Assembly (NCBI RefSeq): GCF_003991405.1
Contig: NZ_RPEN01000159.1
Location: 186,001-250,000, forward strand
Reading direction: 5' to 3'
Source of the DNA: Pseudorhodobacter sp. E13
GTDB lineage: Bacteria > Pseudomonadota > Alphaproteobacteria > Rhodobacterales > Rhodobacteraceae
DNA length: 64,000 nt
A program made the translations under genes and the position numbers. The notes under the pieces are model-generated. The model was not told the origin of the DNA. It was given only the letters and a program-made list of their open reading frames with translations, and made no database searches. Shown here piece by piece: positions 1 through 8,699 of the stretch. Positions within the stretch are counted from its first letter, which is position 1; each line of letters opens with the position of its first letter.

Positions 1-752
1 TAGCCTTCGCCGCCTTCACGCGGGAAGGCGATGATGGGCAGGTTGGGGTGGCGTTGTTTCAGCGCAGCGATGATGCGTTTGGCGGGCAGCAACGCGAAAT
101 CGTGGAAATCCTGCCCCTTGAGGCTGCCGGCCCAGCTGTCAAAGAGTTTCACCACCTCGGCCCCGGCTTTCACTTGGGCATCGAGATATTCGATCGTGCC
201 ATCGGTGATGCGGTCGATCAGCGCCTGAAACGCCGGGCGGTCATGGTCTTTGAGCTTATGCGCCGGAGCCTGATCGGGGGTGCCGCGCCCGGCGATCATA
301 TAGGTGGCCACCGTCCAGGGCGCACCCGCAAAGCCGATCAGCGTGGTTTCGCGCGGCAATTCGCGGGCCAGAATGCGCACGGTTTCATAGATTGGCGACA
401 GGGTTTCGTGGATATCGGCGGTGGGTTTCAGCGCCTGCACCCCGGCCATATCGGTGATGGTGGACAGGCGCGGGCCTTCGCCCGTCACGAACCACAGATC
501 CGCGCCAAGCGCTTGGGGCAGCAGCAAGATATCGGCAAACAGGATCGCCGCATCAAAGCCATAGCGGCGGATCGGTTGCAGCGTCACCTCGGCGGCCAGA
601 TCGGGATTGTAGCACAGTTTGAGAAAATCGCCGGCCTGCGCCCGCGTTGCGCGATATTCGGGCAAATAGCGCCCTGCCTGACGCATCATCCAGATCGGGG
701 GCGTGGGCAGGGTTTCGCCGCGCAGCGCACGCAGGATGGTCTTGTCGGTCAT
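1..752 (-). CDS. hemE: uroporphyrinogen decarboxylase (3' end cut by the window)
   Basis: Cytosolic haem/bacteriochlorophyll enzyme that removes four carboxyls from uroporphyrinogen III to give coproporphyrinogen III. Reading leftward from the ATG at 752, the N-terminus carries the family signature [16 protein letters not shown], then [12 protein letters not shown] around the catalytic aspartate and GFAGAPWT, the second HemE signature. About 250 codons are visible. The family is about 345 residues, so roughly the last quarter lies outside. An AAGGAGAG ribosome site sits just before the ATG. It is divergent from hemC across a 107-bp gap holding a palindrome, so the two haem genes may share control. 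The assignment is firm; only the end is missing. Confidence 0.95.
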   Translation of the reverse strand, partial: MTDKTILRALRGETLPTPPIWMMRQAGRYLPEYRATRAQAGDFLKLCYNPDLAAEVTLQPIRRYGFDAAILFADILLLPQALGADLWFVTGEGPRLSTITDMAGVQALKPTADIHETLSPIYETVRILARELPRETTLIGFAGAPWTVATYMIAGRGTPDQAPAHKLKDHDRPAFQALIDRITDGTIEYLDAQVKAGAEVVKLFDSWAGSLKGQDFHDFALLPAKRIIAALKQRHPNLPIIAFPREGGEG

Positions 753-799
753 ATCGCTCTCCTTTGGCTTGCGCCTTGCCTTCCAAGATCGGGCGGGCT

Positions 800-812
800 T
801 GTCAATATGACA
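800..812. promoter_or_regulatory. palindrome TGTCA-ATA-TGACA between hemE and hemC
   Basis: Perfect 5-3-5 inverted repeat about midway between the two divergent start codons (752 and 860). The position suits an operator or overlapping promoter for both haem genes. It is not the TTGAT-N4-ATCAA site of FNR-type regulators, and the protein that might bind it is unknown. Confidence 0.35.
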
Positions 813-859
813 CATCATCCCCCGTTGAAAGAGGGGCGCGGGGAGGCTAGGAAAGGGGC

Positions 860-1804
860 ATGAAAAATGCACCCCCCTCCCCCGCCCAACCGCTGCGTAT
901 TGGCACCCGTGGTTCACCGCTTGCCCTGTGGCAGGCGCATGAGGTGCGGCGCAGCCTGATGGTGGCACATGATCTGCCCGAAGCCGCGTTTGAGGTGGTG
1001 GTGATCAAGGTCACGGGCGATATGATTCAGGATCGCGCGTTGAAGGACATCGGCGGCAAGGGCCTGTTCACCCGTGAGATCGAGGAAGCGCTGCTGGCGG
1101 GGTCCATCGACATCGCGGTGCATTCGATGAAGGATATGCCGACGATCCAGCCCGACGGCCTTGTGCTGGAATGTTATTTGCCGCGTGAGGATGTGCGCGA
1201 TGCCTTTGTGTCGCCCGGTGTGGCGCGCTTGGCGGATTTGCCGCAGGGCGCGGTGGTCGGCTCGTCCAGTTTGCGGCGGCGGGCGCAGCTTGCCTTGCGG
1301 CGGCCTGACCTGACGCTGGTGGAATTTCGCGGCAATGTGCAGACGCGCATGAAAAAGCTGGACGATGGCGTGGCCGTGGCGACGTTTCTCGCGATGGCCG
1401 GGCTGAACCGCTTGGGCATGGCGCATGTGGCGCGGTCTGCCATTGAGCCGGAGGAGATGCTGCCCGCCGTGGCGCAAGGCGCGATTGGGGTGGAGCAGCG
1501 GGCGGATGACGCGCGGGTGCGCGGGTTGCTGGACGCCATTCATTGCACCCCCACGGGGCAGCGGGTGAATGCCGAACGCGCCTTCCTGCGCGAATTGGAC
1601 GGGTCTTGTGAAACGCCGATTGCGGCGCTTGCCTTACTGGAAGGCGATACGCTGTGGCTGCGGGGCGAGATTTTGCGCCCCGATGGGTCGGAATCGCTTG
1701 CCGATGATATCCGTGGCCCGGTGGCCGATGGGCCGGGTTTGGGCCGGGCATTGGCGCAAACCCTGTTGGGCCGTGCGCCGAGGGGTTTCTTTGACTGGCG
1801 ATAA
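860..1804 (+). CDS. hemC: hydroxymethylbilane synthase (porphobilinogen deaminase)
   Basis: Joins four porphobilinogen molecules into hydroxymethylbilane, two steps before HemE. The 314-residue length is normal for the family. Visible motifs are the N-terminal [21 protein letters not shown] with the catalytic Asp at about residue 92, [19 protein letters not shown], and LDGSCETP, whose Cys250 anchors the dipyrromethane cofactor. A GAAAGGGG ribosome site precedes the ATG. The 3' end overlaps the next gene, whose probable TTG start lies inside the last codons, suggesting translational coupling. Confidence 0.96.
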   Translation: MKNAPPSPAQPLRIGTRGSPLALWQAHEVRRSLMVAHDLPEAAFEVVVIKVTGDMIQDRALKDIGGKGLFTREIEEALLAGSIDIAVHSMKDMPTIQPDGLVLECYLPREDVRDAFVSPGVARLADLPQGAVVGSSSLRRRAQLALRRPDLTLVEFRGNVQTRMKKLDDGVAVATFLAMAGLNRLGMAHVARSAIEPEEMLPAVAQGAIGVEQRADDARVRGLLDAIHCTPTGQRVNAERAFLRELDGSCETPIAALALLEGDTLWLRGEILRPDGSESLADDIRGPVADGPGLGRALAQTLLGRAPRGFFDWR

Positions 1805-2522
1805 GGCCGCGCTGGAGGCCGCGATACAGGCCGCATTGGCCGGACCTTATCACCGCATCCAAGCGCTGCCCCTGCCCGATGGCCGCAAGGTCTGGCTGAA
1901 ACGGGCCGAGCGGTTGACGGGCCGCATGCGGCTGCAAAAAGGCAGCGGGGCCAAGGGTTTTGCGCGCGAATGGGAAGGGCTGCGCCTGTTGGGCGAGGTT
2001 GGTTTGCCCGCCGCCCCCATTCTGGCGGCGGGGCCTGACTGGTTCGTGACCCCTGATCTGGGGCCGACCCTGCGCAGCTTGCTTTGGGACGGTGATGCCG
2101 GGCGCGATCTGGCCCCGATCTTTGCGGCGGCGGGGGGGGCGCTGGCGCGGCTGCATCTGGCCAGCTACCGCCATGGTCGCCCTGCCATTCGCGATCTGTG
2201 CTGGGATGGCCATGCTGTGCATTTCATTGATCTGGAGCGGTTTTCGCCGGTCAAATCCGACCCTCGTGGGCTGGCACTGGACCTGATGGTCTTTGTGCAT
2301 AGTCTGATGGCGGATGGTTTGCAGGTGCCCGCAGACCGGGCGGAACAGGTGCAAGAGGCTGCGATTGCGGCCTATCGCGGGCTGGCCCCCGGTATCTGGG
2401 CGCAGGCGCGCGTGACCGCAGGCTGGCTGCGCTGGTTGCCGCCATTGGCCCGGTTGAGCGGGTCGCGCGAGTGGCGGGCGCTGGCTCCGACCTTAGCGCG
2501 GTTCAGGCAGGATCGGGGATAA
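1791..2522 (+). CDS. kinase-like protein (Kdo/WaaP or phosphotransferase fold) overlapping hemC
   Basis: Protein of about 243 residues if it starts at TTG 1791, which has an AGGGG ribosome site and overlaps hemC by 14 bp. Longer readings in this frame run wholly inside hemC and are unlikely. Protein-kinase-like features are a lysine in VWLKRAE, a glutamate in REWEGLRLL, a catalytic-loop-like segment LHLASYRHGRPAIRD and a DFG-like FIDLERF. This layout resembles small lipopolysaccharide/Kdo kinases or aminoglycoside-phosphotransferase-fold proteins. The substrate is unknown. The 3' end overlaps the convergent FAD oxidase gene by 20 bp. Function is inferred from motifs only. Confidence 0.7.
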   Translation: MTGDKAALEAAIQAALAGPYHRIQALPLPDGRKVWLKRAERLTGRMRLQKGSGAKGFAREWEGLRLLGEVGLPAAPILAAGPDWFVTPDLGPTLRSLLWDGDAGRDLAPIFAAAGGALARLHLASYRHGRPAIRDLCWDGHAVHFIDLERFSPVKSDPRGLALDLMVFVHSLMADGLQVPADRAEQVQEAAIAAYRGLAPGIWAQARVTAGWLRWLPPLARLSGSREWRALAPTLARFRQDRG

Positions 2523-3918
2523 TTTTGCCGGGGTTCATGCGGTTTTCGGGGTCAAGGGCGGCTTTGATGCTGCGCATGACGTCCAGCGCCACCGGGTCTT
2601 TGCGCCGCGCCATGGAGGCGCGCTTGGACAGGCCGACGCCATGTTCTGCCGAAAAGCTGCCGTGCAGCGCCTGCACTTCATCCTCAACCGCGGCGACGAC
2701 CTGATCGTAAAGCGCCGGGTCATCGCGGGTGGGAAAGACGGTGTAATGCACATTGCCATCGCCCAGATGCGCGACGCAAAGATCTTCGGCCCCCGGATCG
2801 AGGCTTGGCAGGCGCGCGGCCATGCGGCGCAAGAAGGTATCAACCTTGTCCAGCGGCACGGCGATATCGGTATCAATTGCGGGTTTGCGGGCGAAGGTGA
2901 TTTCGGCGGCCAGTTCGCGGCGTTCCCACATGGTGCGGCGCTGCGCCTCGGATTGGGCAATCTCGGCGTCCAGCACCATACCTGCCTCCATCATCTCGGC
3001 CAGCGCCTCTTGCAGCAGAAGGGTCACGGGCACCTCGCCTGCGTCATTGGGGGTGGCGTCGCGGGGGGCGGTGGCGCCGACCTCGACCAGAATATTCACC
3101 TGCTGGCGGGGGGTAAAGGGTTGGCGGATATCGGGTCGCACCTCGGCCAGACGGCGCATATAGGTTTCGGGCATGAATTCAAACGCCTCCACCGCGCCGC
3201 CTGTCGCCTCGCGCAGGCGGTTCAGCAGCAGCAAGGCATCGGGCAAGGACCGCGCGGCCAGCGTGGCGGTGGCATAGGCGCGCGGGCGCGGCACCAGTTT
3301 CATCACCGCCGCCGTGATGATGCCCAGCGTCCCCTCGGCCCCGATGAACAGATCGCGCAGGTCATAGCCGGAGTTGTCCTTGTGCAGTTCCGACATCAGG
3401 TTGAGGATGCGACCATCGGCCAGCACCACCTCCAGCCCGAGGCACAGCGCGCGGGTGGAGCCGTAGCGCAGCACGTTGGACCCGCCTGCATTGGTCGACA
3501 GCACACCGCCGATCATGGCCGAACCGCGCGCGCCGAACCACAGCGGGAAGTAAAGCCCCTGCGCCTCGGCGGCTTCGTGCAAGCGGTCAAGGATCACGCC
3601 CGCCTCGACCACGGCAATACGCGCCTCGGGGCGGATTTCGCGGATGCGGTTCATCCGCTCGGTCGAGATCATCAGGCCGCCGCACGTCATCGCCCCGCCC
3701 ACCAGCCCGGTGCGCCCGGAAATCGGCACCACCGCCACGCCATGCTTGGCCGCCAGCTTCACGCAGGCCGCTACCTCCTCGGTCGTGGCGGGGCGCGCAA
3801 CGGCCACTGGGTCGGCGGTATATTTGCCCGTCCAATCGCCGATATGGGCGGCACGGTCGGCCCCGGTCAGCACATGGGCCGCGCCCAGAAGGGATGTCAG
3901 GTCAGCGATCAGGGTCAT
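2503..3918 (-). CDS. FAD-binding oxidoreductase, GlcD/D-lactate dehydrogenase type
   Basis: Flavoprotein of about 471 residues from the vanillyl-alcohol-oxidase/GlcD superfamily that oxidises a 2-hydroxy acid such as D-lactate or D-2-hydroxyglutarate. The PCMH FAD domain shows PISGRTGLVGGAM, STNAGGSNVLRYGSTR and GAEGTLGI. The C-terminal substrate domain shows HLGDGNVHYTVFP and EHGVGLSKR, the metal-site and active-site regions. The ATG at 3918 is preferred because CGGAG precedes it; an upstream ATG at 3948 adds ten residues but has no ribosome site. The substrate cannot be settled from sequence. Its end overlaps the convergent kinase-like gene. Confidence 0.85.
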   Translation of the reverse strand: MTLIADLTSLLGAAHVLTGADRAAHIGDWTGKYTADPVAVARPATTEEVAACVKLAAKHGVAVVPISGRTGLVGGAMTCGGLMISTERMNRIREIRPEARIAVVEAGVILDRLHEAAEAQGLYFPLWFGARGSAMIGGVLSTNAGGSNVLRYGSTRALCLGLEVVLADGRILNLMSELHKDNSGYDLRDLFIGAEGTLGIITAAVMKLVPRPRAYATATLAARSLPDALLLLNRLREATGGAVEAFEFMPETYMRRLAEVRPDIRQPFTPRQQVNILVEVGATAPRDATPNDAGEVPVTLLLQEALAEMMEAGMVLDAEIAQSEAQRRTMWERRELAAEITFARKPAIDTDIAVPLDKVDTFLRRMAARLPSLDPGAEDLCVAHLGDGNVHYTVFPTRDDPALYDQVVAAVEDEVQALHGSFSAEHGVGLSKRASMARRKDPVALDVMRSIKAALDPENRMNPGKIIPDPA

Positions 3919-4046
3919 CTGCGGCTCCGTCAGGATTTGGGGGATCATAGCTAACGGGACCCGTTTGACCAGACGGATTGCCGATTGACTCCCGCTTGGA
4001 AGCTGAAAAACTGCGGCCCTGCGTGGTCGGCAAGGAGAAGCATCTG

Positions 4047-4688
4047 ATGAATTGGCTGTTTGCGGCGGTGATCGCCTTTGGCCTGACAGCCGCGCCCTTG
4101 CGCGCGCAGGATTTGCCGCCCCCGCCTGCGGGCCATTACACGCTGGACCTTGGCCATGCGCGGCTTTTGTTTCGCGTCGATCACCTTGGGATTTCCAAAT
4201 ACACCGCGATGTTTACCCGGTTTGACGCGGAGTTGCAGTTTGATCCTGCGGCACCAGAGGCGATGGCCCTGCGCGTGACGGTGGACCCGGCCTCGGTTGA
4301 AACGCATTACCCGGACGCGGGGCTTGATTTCAATGCGGTCTTGGCAGGGCCAGAGTTTCTGGATGCCGCGCAATTTCCGCAGATGGAATTTATCAGCACC
4401 AAAATCACCCGGACCGGGGAAAATACCGCCGATGTGACAGGCGATCTGACGCTGCACGGGGTGACGGCGCCGGTGGTTCTGGCCACGGTCTTCAACGGCG
4501 GCTATGGCGCGAACAGCTTTGATCCGGGCGGCGCGCGCATCGGGTTTTCGGCCACGGGCAACTTGCTGCGATCTGCCTTCGGCATCGGCTATGGTGTGCC
4601 CGCGCCTGACAGCGATTTTGGCGTATCGGACCGGGTAGAGATTATCATCGAAGCCGAGTTCAGCAACCCGGAGGCCAAGCAACCCTGA
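4047..4688 (+). CDS. YceI family periplasmic protein
   Basis: The 213-residue precursor begins with a clear signal peptide, MNWLFAAVIAFGLTAAPLRA, followed by a YceI lipocalin-like beta barrel (HYTLDLGHARLLFRVDHLG, then TGDLTLHGVTAPV). YceI proteins bind isoprenoid or amide lipids in the periplasm; the physiological role is usually unclear. ATG 4047 is chosen because AAGGAGAAG lies seven bases upstream and the signal peptide begins there. It is divergent from the FAD oxidoreductase and convergent with the esterase. Confidence 0.85.
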   Translation: MNWLFAAVIAFGLTAAPLRAQDLPPPPAGHYTLDLGHARLLFRVDHLGISKYTAMFTRFDAELQFDPAAPEAMALRVTVDPASVETHYPDAGLDFNAVLAGPEFLDAAQFPQMEFISTKITRTGENTADVTGDLTLHGVTAPVVLATVFNGGYGANSFDPGGARIGFSATGNLLRSAFGIGYGVPAPDSDFGVSDRVEIIIEAEFSNPEAKQP

Positions 4689-4700
4689 AGCGGTGTTCCG

Positions 4701-5348
4701 TCAGGGTTTGATCTTTTCCAACAATTCCAGAACCTTTGGCCCCATCGCCACCACGATTTTTTGCACGCCTTCTGCATTGGGGTGGATGCCATCGGCTTGC
4801 ATGAAGGCCGGGTCCAGCCCGCCTTCGGCGGTGGCAATCGGGGCGAAATAGACGGGCAGGAACAGCGCGCCATATTGCGCGGCAAGGTCGGGGTAGATCG
4901 CCTCAAACTCGGCCTTGTAATCGGGGCCGAAATTGCCGGGGGCCTGCATACCGACCAGCAGAACCGGCAAATCCCGGCCTTTGGCGATATCCATGATCGT
5001 GGTCAGGTTGGCGCGGGCGGCCGCCGGGGGCAGACCGCGCAGCAGGTCATTGCCGCCCAGATTGACGATCAGCGCCTGCGCCCCGTCTGCCAGCGACCAT
5101 TCCAGCCGCGCCGCGCCGCCTGCTGTGGTATCGCCTGACACGCCTGCATTGATCACCTCGGCCTGCACGCCCTGCCCTGCCAGCCACGCGTTCAGTTGCG
5201 GCACAAAGCCTTCGTCCTGCGGCAATCCATAGCCTGCTGTCAAACTATCCCCCAGCGCCAAAATGCGCGGCAGATCGGCGGCAAGCGCGGCCCCTGCGAC
5301 GGAAAAGCCGAAAATCGACGTAAAAACAACGTTGCGGATTGCGCGCAC
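4701..5348 (-). CDS. tesA: SGNH-hydrolase esterase (arylesterase / TesA-like)
   Basis: Secreted GDSL/SGNH esterase of about 215 residues. The signal peptide (RAIRNVVFTSIFGFSVAGAA) is followed by ALGDSLTAGYG (block I, nucleophile Ser), NAGVSGDTTAGG (block II Gly), GGNDLLRG (block III Asn) and DGIHPNAEG (block V Asp and His). The GTG at 5348 gives a compact signal peptide. The ATG at 5393 would add 15 residues and physically overlap the ATG of the divergent ABC gene; neither start has a strong ribosome site. The divergent arrangement with an ABC ATPase and large permease matches tesA-ybbA-ybbP of enterobacteria. Such enzymes act as lysophospholipase, thioesterase and arylesterase. Confidence 0.85.
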   Translation of the reverse strand: MRAIRNVVFTSIFGFSVAGAALAADLPRILALGDSLTAGYGLPQDEGFVPQLNAWLAGQGVQAEVINAGVSGDTTAGGAARLEWSLADGAQALIVNLGGNDLLRGLPPAAARANLTTIMDIAKGRDLPVLLVGMQAPGNFGPDYKAEFEAIYPDLAAQYGALFLPVYFAPIATAEGGLDPAFMQADGIHPNAEGVQKIVVAMGPKVLELLEKIKP

Positions 5349-5391
5349 CGCCCCATATGGAGGGGTAAGGCAAGACCGAAGGGCAGATTTC

Positions 5392-6099
5392 ATGACGACA
5401 CCTATTCTGGCGCTGACCGATGCAGCGCTGACGCTTGCGGGCAATGCGGGCCCGGTTTCCATTTTGCGCGGCATTTCACTGGAGGTCCAGCGCGGCGAAA
5501 GCCTTGGGCTGATCGGGCCGTCGGGGTCGGGCAAATCATCTCTCCTTATGGTGATGGGCGGGCTGGAGCGCGCGACATCGGGGTCGGTGCAGGCGCTTGG
5601 CCATGACCTGACCGCGATGGATGAGGACCAGCTTGCACGCTTTCGTAGGGATCATATGGGGGTGGTGTTCCAATCTTTCCACCTTATTCCCACGATGACC
5701 GCCTTGGAAAACGTGGCCTTGCCGCTGGAATTGGGCGGGGTGGAAGATGCCTTTGGGCGCGCCGAGGCAGAGTTGAACGCCGTGGGCCTTGGTGCGCGGA
5801 TGGATCATTACCCCAGCCAGATGTCAGGCGGAGAGCAGCAGCGCGTGGCACTGGCCCGTGCCGCCGCCCCCCGTCCCGCGATCCTGTTGGCGGATGAGCC
5901 GACGGGCAATCTGGATGGCAAGAACGGTGCGGCGATCATGGACCTGTTGTTCGGATTGCGTGATCGGCACGAGGCAACGCTGATCATGGTGACACATGCG
6001 CCCGAACTGGCCGAGCGCTGCTCGCGCATTATCCGGCTGAATGACGGGCGGATTGATACATCGGCCCCCGAAGCAATTGCCCAATCGGGTGCTGCATGA
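5392..6099 (+). CDS. ybbA: ABC transporter ATP-binding protein, YbbA/LolD type
   Basis: The 235-residue ATPase has Walker A GPSGSGKSS, Q-loop FQSFHLIPTMTALENV, signature MSGGEQQRVALARA, Walker B ILLADEPTGNLD and the H-loop VTHAPELA. It belongs to the MacB/LolD/FtsE group that powers mechanotransmission-type permeases. Start ATG 5392 has GAAGGG upstream. The stop overlaps the start of the permease gene (ATGA), so the two are co-translated. Linkage to the esterase suggests export of lipid or hydrophobic substrates across the envelope; the substrate is not known. Confidence 0.92.
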   Translation: MTTPILALTDAALTLAGNAGPVSILRGISLEVQRGESLGLIGPSGSGKSSLLMVMGGLERATSGSVQALGHDLTAMDEDQLARFRRDHMGVVFQSFHLIPTMTALENVALPLELGGVEDAFGRAEAELNAVGLGARMDHYPSQMSGGEQQRVALARAAAPRPAILLADEPTGNLDGKNGAAIMDLLFGLRDRHEATLIMVTHAPELAERCSRIIRLNDGRIDTSAPEAIAQSGAA

Positions 6100-8615
6100 G
6101 TTTGCGCCTTGCTGCCAAGATGGCCCGCCGCGAATTGCGCGGGGGCCTTGCCGGGTTTCGCGTGTTTCTGGCCTGCCTTGCGCTTGGCGTGGCGGCGATT
6201 GCCGCTGTCGGCATGGTGCGCGCCGCGATTGAGGGTGGGTTGGCCGAACAAGGGGCATCGCTGTTGGGTGGCGATGCGCAGATGGAATTCACTTATCGCA
6301 CCGCCACAGAAGACGAACGCGCCTTCATGGACGCGATGGCCGTTGCCACGTCAGAGGTGATTGATTTCCGCTCGATGGCGGTGGTGGGCGATGACCGCGC
6401 GCTGACGCAGGTGAAGGCGGTAGATAGCGCCTATCCGCTGGTGGGGGCTGTGGTACTGGACCCGGTGCTGCCGCTGGCCGAGGCGCTTGGCACGGAAAAC
6501 GGGCTGCCCGGTGCGGTGATGGACCGAGTGCTGGTGGACCGTTTGGGGCTGGCTGTGGGCGATGCGTTTACCATGGGCACCCAAAGCTTTCGGCTGTCGG
6601 CGGTGCTGGTGACAGAACCGGACAGCGCCACCGGGGGCTTCGGGCTTGGCCCGCGCACGATGGTGCTGACGCAAAGCCTTGCGCAGTCGGGCCTGATCGG
6701 CCCCGGCAGTCTGTTCGAATCCGAATATCGGTTGCTGTTGCCGCCTGAAACCGACCTTGATGCCGCCAAGGCCAAGGCCGAGGAGGCGTTTCGCGACAAG
6801 GGCTTGCGCTGGTCTGACAGCCGCCGCGCGACGCCGGGTGTGGCCCGGTTTGTCGAACGCATCGGGTCTTTTCTGGTGCTGGTCGGGCTTGCGGGTTTGG
6901 CCGTGGGGGGCGTCGGGGTTTCGGCCGCGGTGCGCGCCTATCTGGACAGCAAGATCGCCACGATTGCCACGCTGAAAACCCTTGGGGCCAGCGGGCGAAT
7001 GATCTTTCAGACCTATCTGATGCAGATTGGCGCGCTGACGCTGTTGGGCGTGACCATGGGGTTGATTTTGGGCGCGGGTGTGCCCTTGGCCTTGTCGCCG
7101 CTGATCAAAGCCTCTTTGCCGTTTCCGGTGGCCTTCGGGCTTTACCCTGCGCCGCTGCTGGAGGCCGCGTTTTACGGCGTGGTGACGGCGCTGCTGTTCA
7201 CACTCTGGCCCTTGGCGCGGGTGCAAAAGGTGCGCGCGGCGGTGCTGTATCGCGGCGGCGAAGGCCGGGTGGCCTGGCCGTCTTGGGTGCATCTTGCGGC
7301 AATGGCGCTGCTGGTGGTGCTGCTGATCGGCGGGGCCGCGTGGCTTTCAGGGCTGATGCTTTTGGCGCTGTGGTCGGCGGCGGGGGTTGTGGCGGCGCTG
7401 TGCATCTTGTGGCTGGCGGCTTTGGGCCTGCGCTTTGCGGCGCGCGCGCTTGCACGATCCGGCCTTGCGCGGGGCCGGGTTGGTCTGCGCGCCGCTTTGG
7501 CCGCCATCGGTGGCCCGCGGGATGAGGCGGCCTCGGTCATCTTGTCGCTGGGGCTGGGGCTGACGGTGCTGGCCGCTGTGGGCCAGATTGACGCCAACCT
7601 GCGCGCTGCGATTGACCGCGATTTGCCCAGCGTTGCGCCATCTTACTTCTTTGTCGATATCCAGAATGACCAGATTGACGGCTTTCTGGACCGCACCCGC
7701 AACGACCCGGCTGTCAGCAAGGTCGAAAGCTCGCCCATGCTGCGCGGTGTTGTCACCCAGATCAACGGGGTGGATGCGCGCGAGGTGGCGGGCGAGCATT
7801 GGGTGGTGCGCGGCGATCGTGGCGTGACCTATGCCGCCACCCTGCCCGAAGATACCACGCTGACGGGTGGCACCTTCTGGCCTGCCGATTACGCCGGGCC
7901 GCCGCAGCTTTCCTTTGCGCAGGAGGAGGCGGATGAGATCGGGTTGAAACTGGGGGACAAGATCACCGTCAACATCCTTGGCCGCGATATCGAGGCCGAG
8001 ATCACCAGCTTCCGCGAGGTGGATTTTTCCACGGGTGGCATGGGCTTTGTGATGATGTTGAACCCCGGTGCCGTGGCAGGGGCACCCCATACCCATATTG
8101 CCACCGTCTATGCCGATGAGGCGGCCGAGGCACAATTGCTGCGAGATGTGGCGGGGGCTTACCCCAATATCACCGCCGTGCGGGTGCGCGATGCGATCAA
8201 CCGGGTGTCGGACGCGCTGTCGGCCATTGCCACGGCAACCGCTTGGGCGGCGGGGGCGACCTTGCTGACAGGGTTTGTGGTGCTGATCGGGGCGGCGGCG
8301 GCGGGCGAACGATCGCGCATTTATGAAGCCGCGATTCTGAAAACCCTTGGGGCCAGCCGTGCGCAGATCATGCGCAGCTTTGCCCTGCGTGCCGCCCTGA
8401 CCGGGGCTGCGGCAGGTGTGGTGGCCATTGCGGCGGGCGCGCTGGCGGCTTGGGCTGTCATGCGTTTCGTGATGGAGGTGGCCTTCATCTTTGAACCAAT
8501 CTCAGCCCTTGCGATTGTGGCGGGCGGGGTGTTGGCGACGCTGCTTGCCGGATTGGCCTTTGTCTGGCGGCCCCTGAAGGCGCGGCCCGCGCAGGTGTTG
8601 CGCGCGCAGGATTGA
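6096..8615 (+). CDS. ybbP: ABC transporter permease, YbbP/FtsX-MacB type
   Basis: The 839-residue inner-membrane protein begins with one membrane segment (FRVFLACLALGVAAIAAVGM) and a large MacB-like periplasmic domain. It then has a central bundle around residues 250-480 with a repeated FtsX core, a second soluble domain, and C-terminal segments near 700-839. The segment AATLKTLGASGRMIFQTYL and its later copy AAILKTLGASRAQIMRSFA mark the duplicated FtsX coupling helices. The size and duplication match YbbP. It pairs with the overlapping ATPase and probably moves or extracts a lipophilic substrate in partnership with the adjacent esterase. Confidence 0.9.
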   Translation: MSLRLAAKMARRELRGGLAGFRVFLACLALGVAAIAAVGMVRAAIEGGLAEQGASLLGGDAQMEFTYRTATEDERAFMDAMAVATSEVIDFRSMAVVGDDRALTQVKAVDSAYPLVGAVVLDPVLPLAEALGTENGLPGAVMDRVLVDRLGLAVGDAFTMGTQSFRLSAVLVTEPDSATGGFGLGPRTMVLTQSLAQSGLIGPGSLFESEYRLLLPPETDLDAAKAKAEEAFRDKGLRWSDSRRATPGVARFVERIGSFLVLVGLAGLAVGGVGVSAAVRAYLDSKIATIATLKTLGASGRMIFQTYLMQIGALTLLGVTMGLILGAGVPLALSPLIKASLPFPVAFGLYPAPLLEAAFYGVVTALLFTLWPLARVQKVRAAVLYRGGEGRVAWPSWVHLAAMALLVVLLIGGAAWLSGLMLLALWSAAGVVAALCILWLAALGLRFAARALARSGLARGRVGLRAALAAIGGPRDEAASVILSLGLGLTVLAAVGQIDANLRAAIDRDLPSVAPSYFFVDIQNDQIDGFLDRTRNDPAVSKVESSPMLRGVVTQINGVDAREVAGEHWVVRGDRGVTYAATLPEDTTLTGGTFWPADYAGPPQLSFAQEEADEIGLKLGDKITVNILGRDIEAEITSFREVDFSTGGMGFVMMLNPGAVAGAPHTHIATVYADEAAEAQLLRDVAGAYPNITAVRVRDAINRVSDALSAIATATAWAAGATLLTGFVVLIGAAAAGERSRIYEAAILKTLGASRAQIMRSFALRAALTGAAAGVVAIAAGALAAWAVMRFVMEVAFIFEPISALAIVAGGVLATLLAGLAFVWRPLKARPAQVLRAQD

Positions 8616-8699
8616 CAGCGCTGCGCCTTCGGCCTGTTGGGGGTGCCATCGGCGGCGGTCCTGCGCTATGACGGCAAAAGATGAAGCGGAGTTTTCCAA

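Noticed and set aside
48-863. 271-residue plus-strand open frame at the left edge
   Set aside because: It is antisense to hemE, whose motifs are clear on the minus strand.
6714-6730. tRNA T-loop-like GTTCGAATCCG
   Set aside because: It lies inside the permease gene and no acceptor stem or anticodon arm surrounds it; no tRNA was recognised anywhere.
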